From the NCBI RefSeq assembly GCF_014270065.1, contig NZ_JACNME010000012.1, positions 1-64,000 on the forward strand: a DNA stretch of 64,000 nt, read 5' to 3'. Below, piece by piece: positions 17,662 to 25,880 of the stretch; positions within the stretch are counted from its first letter, which is position 1, and every line of letters begins with the position of its first letter. The translations under genes were made by a program, and so were the position numbers. Origin of the DNA: Quadrisphaera sp. RL12-1S. Its GTDB lineage: Bacteria > Actinomycetota > Actinomycetes > Actinomycetales > Quadrisphaeraceae. A model generated the notes under the pieces. The model did not search any database and was not told where the DNA came from. It saw nothing but the letters and a program-made list of their open reading frames with translations.

Positions 17662-18207
17662 AGCGCGCCCGAGGAGCGTGCGGCGGTGACCGTGGCCGCC
17701 GCGGCGCCGGCGTCCGTCGTCGTCCTCGTCGTCAGGTCGCCGTTCCCCGACGTCATGCCCAGCTCGATCGGCCCCGCCGGCACGCTCACGCTGCGCAACG
17801 CCTCCTCCTCGCACGACACGCTGGTGGTGAGTGATGACGTGGGTGGCCGTGGCGCTCGTGCCGGTGGTGCTCGCCTCCCAGGCGTGGTCGCTGTGGGTGT
17901 TCCGCCGCCAGATCTCCGCCGAGCACGTGACGGTGTTCCGGTGCCGGCGCGGCGGCTCGACGGGAGCGCTGCTCCCGGCTGGGCAGGCAGCGGGCAGCCA
18001 GCGGGGGCCCGGTCGGGTGCGTGGGGGGCCGCGCACCCGACCAAGCCCCCGTCCGTCCAGCGTCGCCTGTCTCGCGACGACGGCCAGGGGCCCGAGGTCC
18101 CCGGGGGTCGGGACCAAGGTCCCCTCCCGCGTGCGGCCCGGGCCGCCGAGACCCCTGACGAGGGCCTGCGCGGGCCCAGCCGCCACAGGACCCCAGGAGA
18201 CGCCGCC
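17662..18207. other. 546-bp gap without a confident gene
   Basis: Between the sensor kinase and the chemoreceptor. It holds the two DevR-like boxes at 18088-18123 and a doubtful ORF from 17831. The first 170 bp show no convincing coding signal in any frame. Confidence 0.5.
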
Positions 18208-18211
18208 GTGA
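17831..18211 (+). CDS. Doubtful ORF with a hydrophobic N-terminus
   Basis: A 126-codon frame beginning [19 protein letters not shown], which looks like a membrane segment and is followed by [10 protein letters not shown]. The remaining 85 residues are Arg/Pro/Gly-rich with no domain. The stop overlaps the chemoreceptor GTG as GTGA, a real-gene arrangement in this genome, but the tail runs straight through two DevR-like boxes. It may be a short membrane peptide, a decayed gene, or non-coding. Confidence 0.2.
   Translation: MMTWVAVALVPVVLASQAWSLWVFRRQISAEHVTVFRCRRGGSTGALLPAGQAAGSQRGPGRVRGGPRTRPSPRPSSVACLATTARGPRSPGVGTKVPSRVRPGPPRPLTRACAGPAATGPQETPP
18088..18123. promoter_or_regulatory. Tandem DevR-like boxes upstream of the chemoreceptor
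   Basis: GGGCCCGAGGTCCC (18088-18101) and GGGACCAAGGTCCC (18110-18123) have centres exactly 22 bp apart, two helical turns. They lie about 85-120 bp upstream of the chemoreceptor start. Same-face paired boxes are typical of cooperative DevR binding. Confidence 0.6.
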
Positions 18212-19812
18212 CCCACCGGACCCACCGGACCCACCGCCTCGCCGACCTGCGCATCGCCGCGAAGCTGCACCTGGGCTTCGGGCTGGTCTGCCTGCTGCTC
18301 CTCGCCGTCGCCGGCACGGCCGCCTTCCACCTCGGCCAGCTCCAGGGCGGCCTGGAGGAGCTCGCGACCAGCGGCATGCCGTCGGTGCGGACCTCGGCGG
18401 CGGCCGAGGCTGCCTTCCTGCGGGTCCGCCTCGACCTGGTGGGCGTGGCCGTGAGCGCCGACGACGCCGGGGCCTCCGCGGCCGCGCAGCAGCTCACAGC
18501 GGACGAGACCGCCCTGGACGCGGCCTGGGCCGCCTACCTCGCCACCTCCCCCAGCACCACCGCGGCGCAGCGCGGCGCGGTCACCGACGCGCTGGCCGCC
18601 TACCGGGCCACGGTCCCGCCGCTGCTGGCGCTCGCCCAGGCGCACGACACCGCCGGCTTCGACGCGCTGCGCGTGACCAGCGGCGTGCCGGCCGCGGCGG
18701 CCCTGACCAAGGCCCTGGAGACCGTCACGGCGGCCGAGGTGTCCGCCGCTGACGCCATGGTGGCCCGGGACCGCGCCTCCTACCGGCAGGCGCTGCTGGT
18801 GCTGGCGGCGTCCTCGGTGGCCGCGGCGGTGCTGGCCGGGGTCGTGGCGTGGCTGGTCGCGCGGTCGGTGAGCCGTCCGCTGGCCCGCGTGGTGACCGTG
18901 GTGGACGGCCTCGCGCAGGGACGGCTGGACCAGCGGGTGGGCCTGGACCAGCGCGACGAGGTGGGCCGGCTCGCGGCGTCCACCGACGCCTCGATCGGCG
19001 CCCTGCGCGAGGTCCTGCTGGCCATCCGGGGCGAGTCCCACGCGCTGGGCGCCTCCGCGAGCACCCTGTCCGGCGTCGCCGCGGCGCTGCAGACCGGCGC
19101 GGAGGGCTCCAGCGCGCAGGCGCAGCTGGTCTCGTCGGCGTCGGAGGAGGTCAGCACCTCCATCGCCACCGTCGCCGCCGCCGGGGAGCAGATGACCGCC
19201 GCCATCACCCAGATCGCCACGGCCACCACCGACGCCTCCGCCATGGCCACCGCGGCCGTGGCGGCGGCGGGCTCGGCCGGCACCGCCATCGAGCGGCTGG
19301 GGGTCTCCTCCCGCGAGATCGGCGACGTCGTCAGGCTCATCACCACCATCGCCGAGCAGACCAACCTGCTGGCCCTCAACGCCACCATCGAGGCCGCCCG
19401 CGCCGGAGAGCTCGGCAAGGGCTTCGCCGTCGTCGCCGGGGAGGTCAAGGAGCTCGCCCGCCAGACCGCGCAGGCCACCGACGACATCACCGCCAAGGTG
19501 AACGCGACCCAGAGCGACACCGCTGCGGCCGCCGCGGCGGTCACCCAGATCGGCGAGGTCATCGCCCGCATCGACGAGGTGCAGTCGACCATCGCCGCCG
19601 CGGTGGAGGAGCAGTCCGCCACCACCAGCGAGATGGTCCGCAACATCACCGAGATCTCCACCGGGTCCGCGCAGATCTCGGAGAACATCGCGGGCATCGC
19701 CACGGGCACCGAGGAGAACCGCGCCGGCGCGGGCACCACCGCCACCGCCGCGGCGTCCCTGGACAGCGCGGCGGCGCGGCTGCGGCAGCTGACCGGCCGC
19801 TTCACCCTGTGA
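18208..19812 (+). CDS. Methyl-accepting chemotaxis protein
   Basis: A 534-residue chemoreceptor. TM1 is at about 18-41, a four-helix-bundle-type ligand domain at 42-190, TM2 at about 193-213 ([24 protein letters not shown]), HAMP next ([20 protein letters not shown]), then a cytoplasmic signalling coiled coil. The conserved hairpin tip is [20 protein letters not shown]. No C-terminal CheR pentapeptide is present. GTG at 18208 follows CCAGGAGA. No other chemotaxis gene lies in the window. Tandem DevR-like boxes upstream suggest expression under hypoxia or redox stress (inference). Confidence 0.93.
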   Translation: MTHRTHRTHRLADLRIAAKLHLGFGLVCLLLLAVAGTAAFHLGQLQGGLEELATSGMPSVRTSAAAEAAFLRVRLDLVGVAVSADDAGASAAAQQLTADETALDAAWAAYLATSPSTTAAQRGAVTDALAAYRATVPPLLALAQAHDTAGFDALRVTSGVPAAAALTKALETVTAAEVSAADAMVARDRASYRQALLVLAASSVAAAVLAGVVAWLVARSVSRPLARVVTVVDGLAQGRLDQRVGLDQRDEVGRLAASTDASIGALREVLLAIRGESHALGASASTLSGVAAALQTGAEGSSAQAQLVSSASEEVSTSIATVAAAGEQMTAAITQIATATTDASAMATAAVAAAGSAGTAIERLGVSSREIGDVVRLITTIAEQTNLLALNATIEAARAGELGKGFAVVAGEVKELARQTAQATDDITAKVNATQSDTAAAAAAVTQIGEVIARIDEVQSTIAAAVEEQSATTSEMVRNITEISTGSAQISENIAGIATGTEENRAGAGTTATAAASLDSAAARLRQLTGRFTL

Positions 19813-19885
19813 CGGCGGTGGGCGCGGTGCGCCCCTGGGGGGCGGCTGGGACGCGCCTGCTGACCGCCTGGGCGGTGGGCCGTCG

Positions 19886-19916
19886 TCATCCGCACGTCAC
19901 CGAGGGCTCCTAGCGT
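19886..19916 (+). promoter_or_regulatory. Promoter shared in sequence with the 31.85-kb DedA gene
   Basis: TCATCCGCACG (19886) and TAGCGT (19911) have the same 25-bp offset as the pair at 31851/31876. TAGCGT fits an actinobacterial -10 box. The predicted transcript begins near 19923, right at the 12-bp palindrome GGCAGCGCTGCC (19925-19936). Confidence 0.5.
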
Positions 19917-19975
19917 CGGTCCACGGCAGCGCTGCCACCCCGCCGTCACCTCCGCCACCTGTCGAGGAGCCCGCT

Positions 19976-20998
19976 GTGCACCCCCTGCTCGCCGCCTCAG
20001 CACCCGCCGCCACCACGGGTGCACCGCACCTCAGCTGGACCGAGGCCGCGGTGGTCGGGGTGCTGCAGGGCGTCTCGGAGCTGTTCCCCGTCTCCAGCCT
20101 CGGCCACGCGGTGCTGGTCCCGGCGCTGGTGGGGGGCAGCTGGGCACGCGACCTGGACGTCTCCGCCCCGGGCTCGCCCTACCTGGCGTTCATCGTGGGC
20201 CTCCACGTGGCGACCGCCGCCGCGCTGGTGCTCTTCTACCGGCGCGACTGGGCCCGCATCGTCACCGGCCTGTTCTCCTCCGTGCGCCACCGGCGGATCA
20301 CGGGTCCCGACGCGCGCCTGGGCTGGCTGCTGGTCGCCGCCACCGTCCCCGTCGGCCTGGTGGGGCTGGTGCTGGAGCACCCGCTGCGCACGGTGCTGGC
20401 CCGGCCGGTCCCCACCGCGGTGTTCCTCGTGCTCAACGGGCTCGTGCTGCTCCTCGTGGAGCGCGGCCGCCGGCGCCAGGCGACCCCCGTCACGGTCGCG
20501 TCGTCCGGCTCGCCGGCCGCACGCCACCGCGCCCCCACCGCCGTCATCCCGGCCGTCTCGACGACGGCGAGCGCGCCGGCCGGGGCGTCGTCGTCCTCGG
20601 AGGTGGCCACGGACCGGCGCCTGGCCTCGCTGCCCCTGCGCACCGCGGTGCTCGTCGGGTCGGCGCAGATCGCGGCGCTGGCCCCGGGCATCAGCCGGTC
20701 CGGCACCACCATGGTCGCCGGGCTGCGCGCGGGCCTGACCCACCAGGACGCCGCCCGCTTCTCCTTCCTCCTGGCCACCCCGGTCATCGCCGCGGCCGGG
20801 CTGCTGAAGCTGCCGGAGCTGTTCGGCCCGCTGGGGGACGGCATCCGCGGGCAGGTGCTCCTCGGCAGCGTGCTGGCCGGCGTGAGCTCCTACGTGGCGG
20901 TGCGCTTCCTGGACCGCTGGTTCGCCCACGGCTCGCTGCGCCCCTACGCGCTGTACTGCGTGCTGGCGGGCCTGGTCAGCCTCGGCCTGCTCGTCTGA
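19976..20998 (+). CDS. uppP: Undecaprenyl-diphosphatase (BacA/UppP)
   Basis: Membrane phosphatase that recycles undecaprenyl diphosphate to the monophosphate carrier for peptidoglycan and other glycans. The 340-residue product has both active-site loops: GVLQGVSELFPVSSLGH (residues 28-44) and PGISRSGTTMVAGL (from about 237). About seven to eight membrane segments are present. A cytoplasmic loop of about 55 residues (about 165-220) rich in Ala/Ser/Thr is longer than usual. GTG at 19976 follows GAGGAG. Three DedA-family proteins, a family that includes undecaprenyl-phosphate flippases, are encoded within 12 kb. Confidence 0.93.
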   Translation: MHPLLAASAPAATTGAPHLSWTEAAVVGVLQGVSELFPVSSLGHAVLVPALVGGSWARDLDVSAPGSPYLAFIVGLHVATAAALVLFYRRDWARIVTGLFSSVRHRRITGPDARLGWLLVAATVPVGLVGLVLEHPLRTVLARPVPTAVFLVLNGLVLLLVERGRRRQATPVTVASSGSPAARHRAPTAVIPAVSTTASAPAGASSSSEVATDRRLASLPLRTAVLVGSAQIAALAPGISRSGTTMVAGLRAGLTHQDAARFSFLLATPVIAAAGLLKLPELFGPLGDGIRGQVLLGSVLAGVSSYVAVRFLDRWFAHGSLRPYALYCVLAGLVSLGLLV

Positions 20999-21042
20999 GC
21001 GCGCAGCCGACGCCCCCCACCGCGCCGCACACGCACCCGCAC

Positions 21043-21077
21043 GTGCCGGTGCCGGTGCGGGTGCGGGTGCGGGTGCC
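21043..21077. repeat. Hexanucleotide tandem repeat
   Basis: About six units of GGTGCC or GGTGCG in the intergenic region downstream of uppP, immediately before the 18-bp inverted repeat. Confidence 0.7.
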
Positions 21078-21082
21078 TCGAC

Positions 21083-21132
21083 CTTGGCGTTCCGTGGGTC
21101 GCCGGGCCTGTCGAGACCCACGGAACGCCAAG
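21083..21132. repeat. 18-bp perfect inverted repeat
   Basis: CTTGGCGTTCCGTGGGTC, a 14-nt loop, and its exact complement lie between uppP and the FetB-like gene. No U-tract follows. It may be a terminator or a REP-like dispersed palindrome; only one copy was noticed in this window. Confidence 0.8.
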
Positions 21133-21286
21133 ATCGGCACCCCGTCACCTCCGCGGTCACGAAGGCGACGAGGCTGCCGTCCGCGATCGTCGTCGACATC
21201 GACCAGCAACGACCCGAGCGCGAGGTCGAGGCGAGGGATCGGCGGACGGGGTCGCGCCGAGGATGGACGCAGGGGGGTGCCGGAGC

Positions 21287-22060
21287 GTGACCGCTGACCA
21301 GCTGGGGCGCCTGCTGCTGGGCGTGGCGGCGCTGCTCGCCGTGGCGCTGGTGGTGCTGCGCGCCGCGGGCGTCACCGTGGGGCCCCGGGGCACCGCACCG
21401 CTGACGGCGGTGCTGCGCGGCGGGCTGCAGCTGGCCGCCGTCGGCCTGGTGCTGCGGGGCGTGCTCGACCACGTGCCCGCCCTGGCCGCGGCCGTGCTCG
21501 CGGTGATGCTGGCCACCGCGGTGTGGACCGCCTCGCGCCGCCTCGCCCCCCTGCAGGGGCTGCGCGCCGCGCGGCGCGCCGTGGCGGTGGCGTGTGCGGC
21601 CGGGGCCGTCGTCGTCCTCGGGGTGGTCTTCTCCCTCGGGGTGCTGCCGTTCTCGGCGCGCTACGTCGTCGCGCTCGGGGGCACCGTGCTGGGCGGCACC
21701 ATGACCTCGGCCACCCTGGCCGGGCGCCACCTGCTGGCCGGGCTGCTGGCCCGCCGCGAGGAGGTGGAGGGGTGGCTGGCCCTCGGCGCGCCACCGCGGC
21801 GGGCGGTGCTCGACGTGGCCCGCGCGGCGGTGCGCGAGTCGCTCGTGCCGGTGCTGGACCAGACCCGCACCACCGGGCTGGTGACGCTGCCGGGCGCGTT
21901 CATCGGCGCGCTGCTCGGCGGGGCCAGCCCGGTGCAGGCGGCCAGGTTCCAGCTCATCGTGCTGGCCGGGCTCATCTGCGCCGGCAGCGTGGTGGCCGTG
22001 CTGGTCACCACGCTGCTCGGGGCTCCGAAGGTGCTGCCCGCACCTGCCGAGCAGCGCTGA
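21287..22060 (+). CDS. FetB-like (UPF0014) ABC transporter permease
   Basis: A 257-residue membrane permease of the FetB/YbbM family, reported in E. coli as an iron exporter with the ATPase FetA. Recognisable segments are GTVLGGTMTSATLAG and DQTRTTGLVTLPGAFIGALLGGASPVQAARFQLIVL, with about seven hydrophobic helices. No ATPase gene is adjacent, which is unusual. GTG at 21287 is used because AGGGGGGTG precedes it; an in-frame ATG at 21263 is possible. It is convergent with the DedA gene. Confidence 0.82.
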   Translation: MTADQLGRLLLGVAALLAVALVVLRAAGVTVGPRGTAPLTAVLRGGLQLAAVGLVLRGVLDHVPALAAAVLAVMLATAVWTASRRLAPLQGLRAARRAVAVACAAGAVVVLGVVFSLGVLPFSARYVVALGGTVLGGTMTSATLAGRHLLAGLLARREEVEGWLALGAPPRRAVLDVARAAVRESLVPVLDQTRTTGLVTLPGAFIGALLGGASPVQAARFQLIVLAGLICAGSVVAVLVTTLLGAPKVLPAPAEQR

Positions 22061-22063
22061 GGG

Positions 22064-22684
22064 TCAGGACCGGCCGGCTTCCCGGCGGGCCTTCACCAGC
22101 TCCACCGCCACGGGGACGAGCGAGACCACCACGACCACCGCGATGATCGGCAGCAGGTAGGCGTCGATGCCGGGGATGCGCGTGCCCAGCACGTACCCGG
22201 CCAGCGTCACGCCCAGGCTCCACACGAGCCCACCGACCACCTGCCACAGCGCGAAGCGCCCCGCGGGCACCCCGACCGTGCCGGCGAGCGGGTTCATGAG
22301 CGTGCGGACCACGGGGATGAAGCGGGCCAGCACCACCGCGCGGCCGTGGCCGTAGCGGTCCAGCACCGCCTGCGCGCGGCGCACCCCGGCCTGCAGCTTG
22401 GGCCGGTCGGGACGGTCCAGCAGCGCCGGGCCCACCCGGCGGCCGATGAGGTACCCGACCTGCGCCCCGAGCAGGGCGCCGGCCGCGCCCGCGACCAGCA
22501 CCTGGGCCAGCGGCAGGTGCGCGGCGCTCGTGGCCGACGTCGCCGCCAGCAGACCGGCGGTGAACAGCAGCGAGTCGCCGGGCAGGAAGAAGCCGATGAG
22601 CAGGCCCGTCTCGGCGAAGAGGATGACGAACAGCCCCACCGCCCCGAACGAGGAGAGCAGGTGCTGCGGGTCGAGCAGGCTCAC
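22064..22684 (-). CDS. DedA-family membrane protein
   Basis: A 206-residue DedA/SNARE-associated family protein. It has the family's re-entrant region (LFAETGLLIGFFLPGDSLLFTAG) and the conserved RFIPVVRTLMNPLAGTVGVPAGRF segment with the essential arginines. DedA proteins are membrane transporters; some flip undecaprenyl phosphate, others phospholipids. GTG at 22684 overlaps the stop of the COG4705 gene upstream as GTGA, so it closes the operon 24106-22064. It is one of three DedA genes in 10 kb. Confidence 0.92.
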   Translation of the reverse strand: MSLLDPQHLLSSFGAVGLFVILFAETGLLIGFFLPGDSLLFTAGLLAATSATSAAHLPLAQVLVAGAAGALLGAQVGYLIGRRVGPALLDRPDRPKLQAGVRRAQAVLDRYGHGRAVVLARFIPVVRTLMNPLAGTVGVPAGRFALWQVVGGLVWSLGVTLAGYVLGTRIPGIDAYLLPIIAVVVVVSLVPVAVELVKARREAGRS

Positions 22685-23568
22685 GCCGCGCCCTCCCCCG
22701 CCGTGACGCGCTCACCGCGCTGGACGTCACCGCGCTGGAGGTCGGCGCGCTGGACGTCGGCTCGCGTGACGGCGAGGACCCCCACGAGCACGGCGATCGC
22801 CACCAGCGCCGCGAGCGTCACCGGACCGTCCCCCAGCCCCACGCCGCCGCCGACCTGGGCGGGCTTGCCGAGCCAGTCGGCGAACGAGGCCCCGAACGGC
22901 CGGGTGAGCACGTACGCGCTCCAGAACGCCGCCACCGGGCTCAGGCCGAGGCGCCACGCGGCCAGCGGCACCAGCATCGCCGCGCCGAACAGCAGCCCGG
23001 ACGGCAGGAAGCCCCAGCCCAGCGCCAGGCCGGTGAGGTCGCCGGCGGCGGTGCCGAGGGCGAAGGTGGCCAGCACCGTGGCCCAGTAGAAGAGCTCGCG
23101 GCGGGTGGAGTCGACGTGGTGGATCGACAGCGTGCCCTCCACCCTCCACCAGGCGGTGAACAGGACGGCGACGACCACGGCCCACACGACCGTGGTCACC
23201 GCGTACGGCAGGTCCGTGACCACGTGGGTGATGTCCGCGGTCATGGTGCCGAACACCGCGACGGCGCTCACGGCCGTCCAGTAGCGCACAGCGGAGTACT
23301 CCCTCGCGCGCAGCTGCCAGGCCAGCGCCCCGACCAGCGAACCCACGCCCACCAGGGCGCCGAGCACCAGGCTGGTCTCGCCGAGGTAGTCCGAGGCGGC
23401 CTCCCCCATGCCCGTGGTGAGCACCTTGACCAGCCAGAACACGGCCGTGATCTCGGGCACCTTGGCGGCGCGGGCGGCGGTCCAGCCAGGGGTCCAGCCG
23501 CGCAGGCGGCCCGCCGGACGTCCGCTGCGCGCTGCGCGCGCGGACGTGGCGGTCGGGGGCGTGGTCAT
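22681..23568 (-). CDS. COG4705/DUF347 membrane protein
   Basis: A 295-residue polytopic membrane protein. The DUF347 repeat is clear: AKVPEITAVFWLVKVLTTGMGEAASDYL near residue 36 and YWATVLATFALGTAAGDLTG in the second half, with GTLSIHHVDSTRRELFY between and a C-terminal VLTRPFGASFADWLGKP. The function of COG4705 is unknown. The C-terminus has a repeated ADVQRADLQRGDVQRG tail from a 15-bp-like DNA repeat. ATG at 23568 follows AGGAGACCT. It sits between a small membrane protein and a DedA gene in one operon that is preceded by a GTACAG operator. Confidence 0.85.
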   Translation of the reverse strand: MTTPPTATSARAARSGRPAGRLRGWTPGWTAARAAKVPEITAVFWLVKVLTTGMGEAASDYLGETSLVLGALVGVGSLVGALAWQLRAREYSAVRYWTAVSAVAVFGTMTADITHVVTDLPYAVTTVVWAVVVAVLFTAWWRVEGTLSIHHVDSTRRELFYWATVLATFALGTAAGDLTGLALGWGFLPSGLLFGAAMLVPLAAWRLGLSPVAAFWSAYVLTRPFGASFADWLGKPAQVGGGVGLGDGPVTLAALVAIAVLVGVLAVTRADVQRADLQRGDVQRGERVTAGEGAA

Positions 23569-23680
23569 GCGAGGTCTCCTGGGGTCGGGTGACGGCGAGC
23601 GGTCGGGCGTCCGTCGGTCTGGGCTGCGGGCAGGGCTGTGGGACGGGCGGGGGCCGAGCAGCGGACAGCCAGCAGCGGCC

Positions 23681-24106
23681 TCACGCTCCGGTGAGCATCG
23701 AGCAGACGACGCCCAGGAGCAGCGCCAGGACGACGGCGGCCTGCAGCTGGGCGGTGCGGCGCCGGTAGCGGCGCACGTCCGCCGCCGTCCACGACCTCCC
23801 GCCGCAGGGGGACAGAGCGCAGGGGGACAGAGCGCTGCTGGAGCTCTGGGAGCCGTCGGGGCCGCTGGCCGGCGGGGCAGCGGGGCCTCGTGGAGCTGTC
23901 GCTGAGGCGGCAGACGCGGAACCAGTGCCGTGGTGGTGGACGCGGGCCGGCGAAGGCGGGTTCCGGGTGCCCCTCCGGTCGCAGGTGCTCCCCGCGGCGA
24001 CTGAGGCCGCTCGCGGGTGGTCCGGCCGTCCCGTGCGTCCGTCGGGCTCGTCGCTGCGACGGGTGGTCGCGGGGTGTCCCGCTCCCAGGGGCCTGGTGGT
24101 CGCCAT
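23681..24106 (-). CDS. Small membrane protein of a two-member family
   Basis: A 141-residue protein with a long polar Arg/Pro/Ser-rich N-terminal part and one C-terminal membrane helix (LQAAVVLALLLGVVCSMLTG). The helix is preceded by VRRYRRRTAQLQ. The last about 38 residues match a stand-alone 38-residue protein at 54850-54966, so this is a conserved membrane-anchor family not described here. ATG at 24106 is supported by the GTACAG operator and -10-like hexamer placed at the same distances as in front of two COG4705 genes. First gene of the operon with COG4705 and DedA. The role is unknown. Confidence 0.6.
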   Translation of the reverse strand: MATTRPLGAGHPATTRRSDEPDGRTGRPDHPRAASVAAGSTCDRRGTRNPPSPARVHHHGTGSASAASATAPRGPAAPPASGPDGSQSSSSALSPCALSPCGGRSWTAADVRRYRRRTAQLQAAVVLALLLGVVCSMLTGA

Positions 24107-24129
24107 GGCGACAGCATGTGCTGATCAGC

Positions 24130-24146
24130 CTTTACACCGCCTGTAC
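24130..24146 (-). promoter_or_regulatory. GTACAG-N5-GTAAAG operator
   Basis: On the minus strand: GTACAG, GCGGT, GTAAAG, then 11 nt, then CATGCT, then 6 nt, then the ATG at 24106. It is the same layout as the operators at 25790 and 25841 and fits PhoB-type activation by an OmpR-family regulator at a leaderless promoter. Confidence 0.7.
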
Positions 24147-24206
24147 GGCGCGCCGGGAGATCGCGGTGCGCGTCAGACCCCTGGCAGCGCCCCGGTCCGA
24201 CAGCCC

Positions 24207-24842
24207 TCAGCGACGCCGGCCTCGCGTCCGAGGTCGTCCGTGGGCGGAGCCGACCAGGAGGACGCCGACCACGACGACCACGACGACCACCAGGGAGGAG
24301 AACACCGCCGTGCCCACCGCGCCGGCCCAGTCGCCGACCACCTCCCACTGCTCGGGAACGGCGTACCCCAGCCCGACGAGGGCAGCGTTCCAGCTGAGGC
24401 TCCCGGCGGCGGTGCAGGCGCTGAAGACCACCGGTGGCATGCGGCGCGCTCCCGCCGAGACGGACGTCAGAGCCCCCGATCCCGGGACGAACCGGCTGAG
24501 GAAGACCGCCCAGGCCCCCCATCGCTCGAACCAGCCCGCGGCGCGCTCGGCACCGTCACGACCGACCTTCGGGATCCGCACCAGGAGGTCGAGCGCGCGA
24601 CGCCGGCCCAGGGCCGCCCCCAGGCCGTAGAAGACCCACGCCCCTGCCACGCACCCCAGGGTGGAGGCCAGGAGGACCCCTGCCAACGACAGCTGGCCCT
24701 GCTGCACCAGGGACCCGGACAGCGGCAGCACGGTGTCCCGGGTCAGCGGAGGGGCGACGGTCTCCAGGAGCACCAGCGCTCCGACACCCGGCTCACCCAG
24801 AGCGCCGACGAGGTCGCCGGAGCCCCCGATGAGGTCCGTCAC
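24207..24842 (-). CDS. DedA-family membrane protein
   Basis: A 211-residue DedA protein: VLLETVAPPLTRDTVLPLSGSLV in the first re-entrant region, SRFVPGSGALTSVSAGARRMPPVVF as the conserved Arg segment, and four to five hydrophobic helices. It is more divergent than the copy at 22064, with PPLTRDTVLP in place of the usual FLPGDSLL. GTG at 24842 overlaps the COG4705 stop as GTGA. COG4705 plus DedA is thus repeated as a pair twice within 4 kb, which argues for a functional link. The C-terminus is Arg-rich. Confidence 0.85.
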   Translation of the reverse strand: MTDLIGGSGDLVGALGEPGVGALVLLETVAPPLTRDTVLPLSGSLVQQGQLSLAGVLLASTLGCVAGAWVFYGLGAALGRRRALDLLVRIPKVGRDGAERAAGWFERWGAWAVFLSRFVPGSGALTSVSAGARRMPPVVFSACTAAGSLSWNAALVGLGYAVPEQWEVVGDWAGAVGTAVFSSLVVVVVVVVGVLLVGSAHGRPRTRGRRR

Positions 24843-25765
24843 CGGCCGACCGACCTGGTGGGAGGCCGCGCTGGCGCTGGCGCCGCGCCGGAGACCCATC
24901 GGTGCGGTGGGGCCTGCGCAGCCTCCGGGCCCGCCGTCAGGTCCACGACCGAGGAGCCCGGTGCGGGCGCGGAGGCCCGGCGGAGGGTGGACGCCTGGAG
25001 GGTCGCGACGAGAAGGACCAGGCCGAGCAGCACCGCGCTGGTCCGGGCGGTCCCCAGCCCCAGGCCACCGGCACCGGGGGCCCGGCTGAGCCCGTCGGCC
25101 ACGGCCGCCCCCAGGGGCCGGATGAGCACGAGGGCCACCCAGGCGCACACCACCGCGTCGACGGCAAGCCCGATGCGGGTGGTGGCCACGGCGGCGATGA
25201 CGACGACGACCAGCAGCGCCGTCGACCACTCCCCCAGTCCGACGCCCTCGTGCAGCAGGTCGCTCCCGGCGGTGCCCAGTGCGGAGGCCAGCAGCACCAC
25301 CGAGCACCAGAGCAGGCCTCGCGGCACGTCGGGCAATGTCCGGGGCGACCAAGTGCGGACCCCCGCCACCCAGGTCGCGAAGGCCACGACCAGGGCGACG
25401 GCGAGCGCCGGGGCGACCGCTGCCAGCGGCAGCCCGGCGCCCTGGGTGAGGTCGTCGGTGAGGAGCGCGCCGGCCGCGCCCAGCGCGACGACGGTCAGCC
25501 CGTGCAGCGGCCCCCGGCACCGGTCGGCGCTCCGGTGGGCCACCAGTGCGGTGACGACCGCGGCCCCGGCGAGGGCGGTGCCGCCCCCCAGGCCGAGCCC
25601 GACGTCGAGCTGGTCGGCGCAGGTGACCCCCGCCACCGCCGCGAGCCCCTCGACCGTCCAGGACCAGGCGCCCACCGCCGGGGACGCGGGCAGCGCCCAG
25701 TGCCTGTGGGCGGTGACGGCGGCCGCAGCACCCGGACCGCTGGCTGGCGGCGGGGAGGTCGGCAC
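24839..25765 (-). CDS. Divergent COG4705/DUF347-like membrane protein
   Basis: A 308-residue protein with about nine hydrophobic segments. DUF347-like features remain: VAGVTCADQLDVGLGLGGGTAL, SVVLLASALGTAGSDLLHEGVGLG, and VALVLIRPLGAAVADGLSRAPGAGGLGLG, the last matching VLTRPLGANLGDFLAG in the neighbour at 25881. The KVPEVT motif is lost. GTG at 25765 is supported by the operator spacing (24 nt from the GTACAG repeat). It is divergent from the 25881 gene, with one operator for each, and coupled to the DedA gene downstream. Confidence 0.75.
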   Translation of the reverse strand: MPTSPPPASGPGAAAAVTAHRHWALPASPAVGAWSWTVEGLAAVAGVTCADQLDVGLGLGGGTALAGAAVVTALVAHRSADRCRGPLHGLTVVALGAAGALLTDDLTQGAGLPLAAVAPALAVALVVAFATWVAGVRTWSPRTLPDVPRGLLWCSVVLLASALGTAGSDLLHEGVGLGEWSTALLVVVVIAAVATTRIGLAVDAVVCAWVALVLIRPLGAAVADGLSRAPGAGGLGLGTARTSAVLLGLVLLVATLQASTLRRASAPAPGSSVVDLTAGPEAAQAPPHRWVSGAAPAPARPPTRSVGR

Positions 25766-25789
25766 GTCGGCCAGGTTGGCAGCCCCCGC

Positions 25790-25806
25790 CTGTACAGCGC
25801 CTGTAC
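25790..25806 (-). promoter_or_regulatory. GTACAG direct-repeat operator (minus orientation)
   Basis: On the minus strand: GTACAG, GCGCT, GTACAG, then 11 nt, then CAACCT, then 7 nt, then the GTG at 25765. The half-sites are perfect. Confidence 0.75.
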
Positions 25807-25840
25807 GCCTCCCCGTCTCCGTCCCTCGGCTTCCTCCGCC

Positions 25841-25857
25841 GTACAGGCGACGTACAG
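25841..25857 (+). promoter_or_regulatory. GTACAG direct-repeat operator (plus orientation)
   Basis: GTACAG, GCGAC, GTACAG, then 11 nt, then CACCCT, then 6 nt, then the ATG at 25881. Together with the 25790 site it makes a back-to-back divergent promoter. Confidence 0.75.
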
Positions 25858-25880
25858 ACGACCGCCGCCACCCTCGCGGC

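Noticed and set aside
16357-19041. Long minus-strand frame opposite the sensor kinase and chemoreceptor
   Set aside because: Low-complexity translation, no motifs; plus-strand genes explain the region.
20976-21209. Small minus-strand ORF downstream of uppP
   Set aside because: Encodes Arg/Thr/Gly repeats produced by the hexanucleotide repeat and the inverted repeat; not protein-like.
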